Assembly (NCBI RefSeq): GCF_000526155.1
Contig: NZ_JAFN01000001.1
Span: 2,753,014-2,817,013, forward strand
DNA: 64,000 nucleotides
Source of the DNA: Deferrisoma camini S3R1
GTDB lineage: Bacteria > Desulfobacterota > Deferrisomatia > Deferrisomatales > Deferrisomataceae
Direction: 5' to 3'
Below the pieces are notes generated by a model that was given only the letters and a program-made list of their open reading frames with translations, had not been told where the DNA came from and made no database searches. Below are positions 53,801-62,800 of this stretch, piece by piece (the stretch's first letter is position 1; the number at the start of each line of letters is the position of its first letter). The position numbers and the translations under genes were made by a program.

Positions 53801-56800
53801 CGGAACATCCGGGCGAGTTCCTGGCCGGGGGAGAACCCGGGCCGGGGCTTGAGCAGGGTGAACGCGCCGGTGAGCATCCCTTCGGGGGACAGCTGGGCCG
53901 CGAGCTGCTCGGCCGTGTACGCGCCCGGCTGCACCAGGCCCAGGGGGCGGAGGCCGCCCTCCTCCACCACGAACCGGGCGAGTTCCGCGGCCAGGGCGTC
54001 CCGGAACGGGTCGGCCGCGCTGGCCGCGGGGTCGGGCAGGCGGGCCGCCAGCCGCCCGGCCAGCAGGCCGTGGCTGCCGAGCACGGCGCGGGCCGGCTCC
54101 AGGGCGGCCGCGACCGCCTCGTAGCGCGCCCCCGGGTCCTGCTCGGCGAACGCCTCGACCGAGAGCACCTGGCCGCTCTGGGCGGCGGTGGCCAGGCTGT
54201 CCCCGTCGCGCAGGGCCAGGCGGTCGAGCTGGTCGAACAGGTCGTCCACGTCCCCGTTCACCGCTTTCTGGATCAGCTCCGTCACGTCGAGCTGGGTGGC
54301 CGCGAACCGCTCGAGGAGGCCCTGGATCCCGGCCGCCGCCGCGGCCAGGGGGTCCGGGCTGGGCACGGGGTAGTCCACCGGCAGGGCGGCCACCGCCGTC
54401 ACCCGCCGGTAGAGGCGCTGCAGCTCGCCGAAGTCGTCGCTGTCGGTCGGGTCCAGCTCGTCCGTCCGGGCCCCCACCCACCGGGCCGCCGCGGCCCGGC
54501 CGGCCGGCCCTTCCTCCGCCTTCTCCTGGAGGACGAAGCCGGTGCACAGGGCGGCGTAGTCGCTCTCGGGGTCGGTGGCCAGGGCCACCTCCTGCACCGC
54601 CTCCCGGTCCGCGCTGACGGCCTCGCTGCCGTCGAACCCGAGCAGCTGGGCCTGGGTCTCCAGGAACAGCGCGGTCTCCAGGTGGCGCTTGAGGCACGCC
54701 CCCTCGGCCACGCACGCGGCGTTGGCCGCGGAGCGCTCCACGAGGACGGAACCCACCACCGCGACGGCCGACTCCTGGTCCGCCCCGGGCAGGTAGCCGC
54801 CCAAGGACAGGTCCGCGCCGAGCAACTGGGCCGTGGCCAGGAGCGCCATCATCTCCCGGATCGCGGCGTCGTCCCGGTCGGCCAGCAGGCGGGCCCGGAC
54901 GCTCCAGTACGCGTCGCGCAGCACCTCCTCCAGGGCCGTCGCGGACGGGCCGGCGTCCAGGGACGGGGCGTCCCAGCCGAACTGCTGCCCCACCACCATG
55001 GCGTCCAGGATCTCCCGGACCGACGCGGACCACCGGGTCGGGTCGGCCCGCGCCGCGGCCACGGCCGCCTGCACCCGCGCGTCCACCGCCGCGCCGATCC
55101 GCGACACCAGCCCCTCGGCACCGAGTTCGTCCAGGAGGTCGGGCCAGAACCCCACCGCCGCCCACTGCTCGCCGGTGGGGTGTTCGGGCAACGCGGCCAG
55201 GTCGGCGGCCAGGACCGGTTCCACCAGGGACGCCACGGTGGGGAAGTCCGCGGCGGGCAACGCGGCCAGGTCGGCGGCCGCAGCCGCCCACCGCTTCACC
55301 GTGGCCAGGTCCTCCCCCGGGTCGGCGCCGGTGCGCGCCGCCTCCACCACCCGGCCGAGGGGTTCGGCGATCTGCGCCCGCACCCGCTGGGCCAGACCGG
55401 CCAGGCGGGACGGCAGGTCCACCGGCCGGTTCAGCCCGGCGGCGGCCGGCGCCGCGGCCGCGAGGTCGACCAGCTCCCGGACGGCGGCGGGCTCGGGCAG
55501 GCGGTCCACGGCCTGGCCCCAGTAGTCGCGCCACAGGTCGGCGGCCGCGTCGGCCCCGGCCGCGCCGGCGATCCCGGCCAGGCGGGCGGTCAGGTCGGTG
55601 CCGGCCCAGGTCCCCAGCCGCGCCTCCAGGGCGTCGGCCAGGACGGCCAGCGGGTCGGGCGACGGGAGCGCGGCCCCCGGCGTGTTCAGCGGCTGGGCGG
55701 CGAGGATGCGGGCCCGGTCGGCCAGGACCCGGAGGAGCCGGCGCTCCCCCTCCACCCGGGGGTCGAGCCCCGCGGCCACCCGCTCCAGGAGGCCGGCGGC
55801 CCGGCCGCGTGCGTCCGCGTTCCGGGTGGCGAGCTGCTCCAGGACCATGGGGGTGACGACCTGCCCGTCCCAGTCGCCGGACGCTGCCGCGGTGGTGGCG
55901 CGCACCACCGCGTGGAGGTGCCGCTCCACCGCCGGGGCGTCGGCCCCCAGCAGCTGCGCGTCGGCCGCGAGCCGCAGGGCCTCCTCCAGGTTCCGGGTGA
56001 GGCAGGTGCCGACGGCGACGCACCGGGCGTTCTCGGCCGCCCGGTCCTCGAGGCGGGCGCCCAGGTGGTCCACCACCGCGGCGAGATCGGCCTCGGCCGG
56101 GAACCCGTCCACGGGCAGCAGTTCCACCCCGAGCATCTGGGCCGTGGCCAGGACCGAGAGCAGTTCCCGGGCCGCCCCGTCGAAGTCGCCGCCGTCCACC
56201 GCCCGGCGGGCGGTCGTGTAGGCCTCCCGGAGCACCGGGAGCAGGTCGGCGCCGGCGCTCGCCGACAGGGCCGGCAGGTCCCACCCCAGGCGCTGGGCGG
56301 CGGCGTGGATCCGGAGGATCGCCCGGACCGCGTACTCCCACGGCACGGCGCCGGAGCGGCCCCGTTCCACCAGGGTGGCGATCCGGTCGTCCAGGGCGGC
56401 GCCCAGGGCGGCGCGGGTCCGGTCGGCGCCGAGGGCGGCGGCCAGGTCGGGCCACAGCGCGAGGGGCGCGAGATCCGCTTCGGACGGCGCGGGCGGGAGC
56501 GCCTCGAGGAGCGGCCGCAGGCGCGACAGCAGCGCGTCGTCGGCGGTGAACGGGGCCCACCCGGGCACGGCGTCGGCCAGCAGCCGGAGGGTGTCGGCCA
56601 GGTCCCGGACGGCCGCCACGGACGGGTCGGCCGGGTCCACGACCGGGTCGGCCGCCCGGCCCAGCTCGTCCAGGAAGCGGTCGAGGCGGCCCGTCAGGCC
56701 GTCCGCGAGCCGCTGCCGCAGGCGGTCCCTGGCGCCGTCCACGTCGAGGTCCGGCCGGCCCAGGGTGCGTTCCACCCGGGTGCCGAGCCGGGCGAGCCGG

Positions 56801-59800
56801 GCCACCTCGGCCACGCGGTCGGCCACGGGCGGGGCGTCGTCCGGCGGGTACACGAGGGTGAGGGCGGCCCCGTTCCAGGCCGCGGTCCAGATGTTGCGGA
56901 TCCTGGCGACCACGGCGTCCTCCAGCACGCCGAGGTCGTCCGGCTTGCCCGCCCACACCGCGTCCCACGACGGGTCGCGGTCCGCCTCGGCCGGCAGGGG
57001 GACCTCCTGGAGGCGGCGGACGCGGAACAGGTAGTGGAGGAGCCGGTCCAGGGAGTCCTCGGCCTCGGGCAGGGCGTCCACCGCCGCGCCCAGCCGCTCC
57101 ACGGCCGCGGCCCGGCCGGCGAGCCCGTAGCGGGCGATCTGTTCCGCCAGCCGGGAGGTGAACGCGAGGTCGAAGGACGCGCGTTCGGTGCCGCCGGTGC
57201 TCACCGCCAGGTCGGCCGAGACCCGCTCCGTCACCCGCAGCGCGAGGTCGGTGGCGTCGAACGGCCGGTACCCGACGGCGGCGAACGCGGGGGACAACGC
57301 CTCCCCCACGGCCGGGCAGCCGAGCATCTGGTTGTCGCGCTCCACCGCCAGGGCGGCCCGCGCGTCGGCGGTGACGAACACCCGGTTCGGGTCCGCGAGC
57401 AGGCCCTCCAGGCGGTCGTACGCGGCCCGGGCCGCCTGGCACAGCAGGGCCAGGTCGGCGGCGGCCGCCGCCGCCAGGTTCTCGGCTCCGTACACCAGCT
57501 CGGGGTCGACCACCCCCTGCTGGACGAACGCGTTGAGCCCCAGGAGGCGGGCGCCGTCGTCCGGCTGCGGGGCCGTCTCCATCCGCTCGCGCAGGGCGAG
57601 GTAGGTCCGGCGCAGGGCCAGGCCGAGGCGGGCCCCCACCCGATCGGCCACGACCAGGCCCGTCTCCTGGGCCAGGGTGAGGTGCCCGAGCAGGGCGGCG
57701 ATCGGGTTGTCCCCCTCCGGGGGAGGCGTCAACCAGTCCGTCACCGCGGTCGGGTCCGAGGCCCGGGCCTCCACCGCGGCCAGGGCGTCGTCCACCAGGG
57801 CCGACAGGCCGGCGGCCAGGGTCTCCAGGACCTGGGGCCCCACCCCGTCGACGGCCCAGCCGTTGGCCTCGGCCTCCGCCCACAGGGCCAGGAGGCGCCC
57901 GGCGCCCTCGTCGGAGGGCGCCCCGGCAAAGGCGGCCCGGGCCGTCTCCAGGGCGTTCAGGAACGCGGTCTTGTGCGCGTAGAGCGGGTCGTCTTCAGGG
58001 GGCGCCGTCACCCGGCCGGGCGGGCCGGGGTACGACACGGCGGGCTCGTCCCGGTCGTACTCCGCGTGGTAGCGGGTGCCGTCCGCGCGCTCGATGTCGA
58101 TCACCTCGCGGCCGGCGGCGGTGGCGAGGCGGCGGGTGGTCTCCTCCGGGGTGGCGAGCACCGACTCCACGTCGCCCCCGGGCCGGGTGGTGACGTTCAG
58201 CACGGCCGGCCGGCCGCCCTCGAGGATCCACGCGGTGCGCCGGTGCTGCCCGTCGCGGTCGGACCAGGTGGTGACCCGCCGGCCGTCCACCGCCTGCTCG
58301 GACCGGGGGGCGGCCCCCTCCGGGTACACGGTGACCGCGCCGTCGGCTGCGGCGAACACGGGCTCCCCGGTCCCGCCGGTGACCACGATGCCGCCCTCCG
58401 GGGTCCGGGCCACCGCGAGCCGGCTGAACGCCTCCATCTGCGCCGCGACCCGGGCGTCCAGCGCCTCGCCGGTGAGGCCGGTGCTCTCCAGCTGGTCGCG
58501 CACCAGCTGCTCCACGTCCACCACGTCGGCGAACCCGAGCTGCTCGGCCACGGTGCCCGCCCCGGCCGGGTCGCCGAACAGGCTGACGCCCTGGGCGTCC
58601 ACCACGTCGCCGGACGCGGTGGCGCGCAGCAGCAGGGGGCCGTGGGCCAGATCCTGGTCCGGGGCCGGCACCGCCGCGCCGGGCGGCACCGCCGGGAACG
58701 CGTAGATCTCGGCCGAGCCGTCCGGCGCCACGTACGCCGCGAACTCGCCGGGCCGGTACAGGTGGCGGGTGCCGTCGGCGAACACCACCTGCCGCTCCAG
58801 GAGGGCACCGCCGACCTCCAGGCCGGCCGGGTCCGTCGGCGCCTCGGCCGGCTCGAACGCGACCACGTCGAAGCTCTCCCCCTGCCCCACGTGCACCGTT
58901 CCGCGCCCCTCGGTGTAGCGCACCCGCAGGTCCGGCCGGCCCGGCAGGGGCCCCTCGTACGCGAGCAGCCGCCCGTCCAGGGGCACCGCGGCCACGTCCG
59001 TGAACGCCACGTCGCCGGCCACGAACCGCAGCTGCCGCTCGCCCGTGGCCGGGTCGGAGATCGAGACCGCCTCCATCTGGGGCTGGAACGCGATGCGGCG
59101 CCCCCCGGCGTCCAGCCACCGGGCCTCCAGGAGGGTGCCCGAGATCTCGTCCCCCGGGGTTCCCCGGGGCGGCGGCGCCGCCACCAGGAGGAGGCGGTAC
59201 GGCACGAAGGTGCCGTCCGCCCGGCCGGCGGTCACCTTGACCACCTCGCCCAGCTGGCGGTTGTACGAGACCCGGCCGCCCCGGCCGTCCCGGTACTCCC
59301 GCTCCTGGACCGTCGCGTCGGTGGCCAGGGTCTGCTCGACCCCCGCCAGGTCGGTCAGGCGGTCCTCGGGCAGGTCCTCGACCCCGTCCAGCACGTGCAG
59401 CTCGCGCAGGCCGGGGAAGTCGGGGTGATCGTCCGGGTACCGGACGGACAGGACCCCGCCCAGCTCCAGGTCGAGGGTCCGCTCCACGCCGGACAGGTCC
59501 ACCTGGCGCACCCGGCGGACCGTCCCGCCGGCCCGGGTCACCCACACGCCGACCCGGGAGGCGGGCGGCCGGCGCAGCACGTACAGGGCCCGCGCCACCG
59601 CTTTCCGGCCCGCCGGGTCGGCGACCCGCTCCGCCTCCGTCTCCAGCAGGGCCTCGAGGGTGCGGGGGTACGTGTCGGCCGGCGGCCGGTCGGCCCACAC
59701 CGGGTCCACGGCCCGCAGGGCGGCGGCCAGGGGCGCCGTGAACTCCCCCGCCGGCTGGTAGGCCGTGGCCAGGTCGTCGAGCATTCGGGCCACCACCGGC

Positions 59801-62800
59801 GGGGTGAGACCGCCGGCCTCGAACACGCCCAGCGCCCCCCGCAGCACGGCCGCGGCCACCCGCAACGGGCCGGCCGCCCGGCCGGGAGCGGCCGCCGGGA
59901 GGAACCGGGCCAGCGCCCGGTCGTCGCCGGCCCACGCCACCAGGACCGGGTCGCGGTCGAGGCTCGCCGTGATCCCTCCCCGCTCGTCGGCCCGGATCAG
60001 CAGGTCGATCAGCTCGAGGCCGACCTGCAGCACCTCGGGGAGCCGCTGGATCTCGGCCCCGTACAGGGACACGAACTGCAGGACCCCCCGGGTGTACGCG
60101 AGGCCGTCCGACAGGAGGGGGTCGCTCGCCGCGCCGGGCAGGCCCTGGAGTTCGGCGACCACCCCGTCCAGGCTGCGGCCCCAGGTCGCGAGCCCGTCCC
60201 ACCGGTCCGCGTCCGCCAGGGGGACCAGGGCGTCGAGGATGCCGGCCACGATGTGGACGTACCGGACGGCGGTCCGGTCGCCCGTGGCCCGCCGGGCGAC
60301 CAGGCCCAGGGGGCGCGCCAGCTGCGACCCCACCTGGAGCACCTGGACCGGGGGCGGGTCGGCGTCGTCCAGCTGGGCCAGGGCCCGCCGCAGGTCCCGC
60401 AGGGCGGCCACCTCGTCGAAGGCGAGGGTGCCCGGCGCGATCGCCCGCACCGTGTTGGCCACCTGGACCAGGAGATCGGCCCCCCACCGGGCCGTTCCGA
60501 GGTTCCCTTCGGGCACCGCGCTCACCCCCCGGAGGGCCACCTGGCCCAGGCGCAGGGCGGCCTTCACCTGGGCGTCGAACCGGCCGTAGTCCACCCGGGC
60601 GGTGACGGCGCCGCACCGGACCTGGCCGGCGGCGGAGCCGGCCAGGGGGTCGAGGACGTCCACCAGGGCGCCGGCCACGGCCGCCGGGTCGGCGGTGCCC
60701 CCGTCCACCAGATCCTTGAGCGAGGCGAACACCTGCCGGGACACCACGGCCACGTTCCGGAACTCCTGGCGGGTCGTCACCGGGGGATCGCCGGAGGTCA
60801 GGGGGTCCCCCACCTCCGGGTTGGCGCACACGAACGCGCTCACCTCGTCGGCGAGGTCCACCACCTGCGCCAGGTCCACCGGCGTGCCGGCGTTCACCCC
60901 CTGCCCGATGGCCACCCCGGTCTGTGCCAGGGCCACGGCCAGGGGCAGGGCGCCCAGGGCCGGGTTGCCGCTCTCGATCTCGGCGTACCGGCGCACCACG
61001 TCCACGGACGCGTCGGCCAGGCGCCACGCGGTGGTCGAGTCGATGGTGCCCCGCTCCACCAGGGCCCGGGCGGCCGTGACCAGGACCTTGGCCACCTGGA
61101 GGGCCAGGTCCACCTGGGCGTCCACCTCGGGCGGGTCGTACTGCATCGACTGGAGGATCGGGATCGCGGTGTCGAGGGTCTGGAGCACCAGGGCGGCGGC
61201 CTGCTCCGGGGTGATCTCGTCGAACTGCACCCCCATGTTGGCCGCGGTGATGGCGATGTCGGCGAGTTCCATGGCCACGTACTCGGGGTCCGTGGCCTCC
61301 GGGGACGGCTTGAACAGGTCAGGCGACAGGTACAGGGCCTTGAGCAGGTCCACCGACGCCCCGGCCAGGGACAGCCCGTTGCCCACCAGGGCCCGGACCT
61401 CTTCCACGCCCACGCCGCCGGCACCGCCGGCCGACGCGCCGGTGGCCGCAGCCGCGGCCACGGTGGTGACCACCGAGCTGGCGAACGCGGCCGCCTCGGT
61501 GGCCACGTTGATCACCTCGGCCCCGACCCCCTCGGCCCCGGTCACCTCGCCGGCGATCGAGCCGCCCAGCCGGGCCGCCGTCTCCCCGATGTGGAGGGCG
61601 GCGAGGGCCGCCTTGACGATGTCCACCCCGGCCCCGGCCCCCACCTTCTCGTAGGCGGTGAGGGCGCCGCCGGCGTCCACGTACTGTCCCACCTCGGCGA
61701 GGCCGTCGAACGACAGGGCCCCGAGCACCTCCACCGTGGCCTTGCCGAGGAACGCCTTGAACTGCTTGGGCTGGGCCTCGTCGTACCGGTCGCCGTCGGC
61801 GCTGCCGACCAGCCGGGCGTCCACCACGGTGTCCGGGGTGCCGTAGGTGTTCAGGAACTTAAGGGTGGCGTCGATGTAGATCGCGCCGCCGGGGTCCCCC
61901 ACGATCGGCTCGGGGGCGCCGTCTTCGTTGCGGTGCTGGGGCTCCACGTACGGCACCATCGCCCCCAGGGCGGTGTGGAACACGGTGACGTGGCGGGGCT
62001 TGAACAGCTGGAACGCGACCCTTCCGTCCAGGCGCACCCGCCAGTCCCGGGTGGGCGGCGCGTCGGGCGGCGGCGGCCGGTGGTCCCCCACGTAGCGGCG
62101 GAACGACAGGGCCGTCTCCCCCTCCCGGGCGGTGGCCGCCACCTCGGGGGTGAACGGGATCCCGAGGAACCGCAGGCCCGACCCGGCGGGGGCGATGGGC
62201 GGGCTGCCCCGCGGGTCCCGGTCGTACCCGATGTTGCCGTCGGGGTAGATGTCGAGGGTGACCGTGAACGGGTGCTCGGCGCCGTCGGCCCGGAACTCCA
62301 CGCCGCCGTACGCGTCGGGCACCGCAAGCGCGAGCCCGGCGTCCTGGATCACGATCCGCCGGCCCGGCCCGTCGAGGACGACGCCCGGCGCCGCCCCGTC
62401 GGCGGCGGCCCGGGGGTGCAGCGTGGCCGACCAGTACCGGAGGGGCCAGCCGGCGGACGCGTCCGGGGGCACGAGGCCGTCGGGCCCCACCAGGATCTGG
62501 CCCGACGCGTCCACCTCGCCGCGGAACCCGAGGGCCAGGTCCACCGGGTACGGCACCAGCAGGTCGCCTTCCACCAGGCTGCGGGCCACGGCCGAGTCGT
62601 CGAACTCCACCACCGCCCCGCCGATGCGCGCCCGGAACCCGGCCACCTCCCGCGCCACGAAGTCCCGCTCCAGCAACCACAGGCCGTCGGCGCCGGACGA
62701 GGTGAGCACCACGGCCGCCCGCTGCCCCCACGCCTGGACGACGTCGGACAGGGGGGTGCCGTCCACCTGGATCGCGGCCAGCCCCCCGCCGCCGTCGCCG

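Noticed and set aside
51326-57883. Additional very long frames within the giant gene
   Set aside because: Arg/Gly/Pro-rich shadow frames of the same GC-rich DNA; only the 50833 frame has protein-like composition and continues through the whole region.
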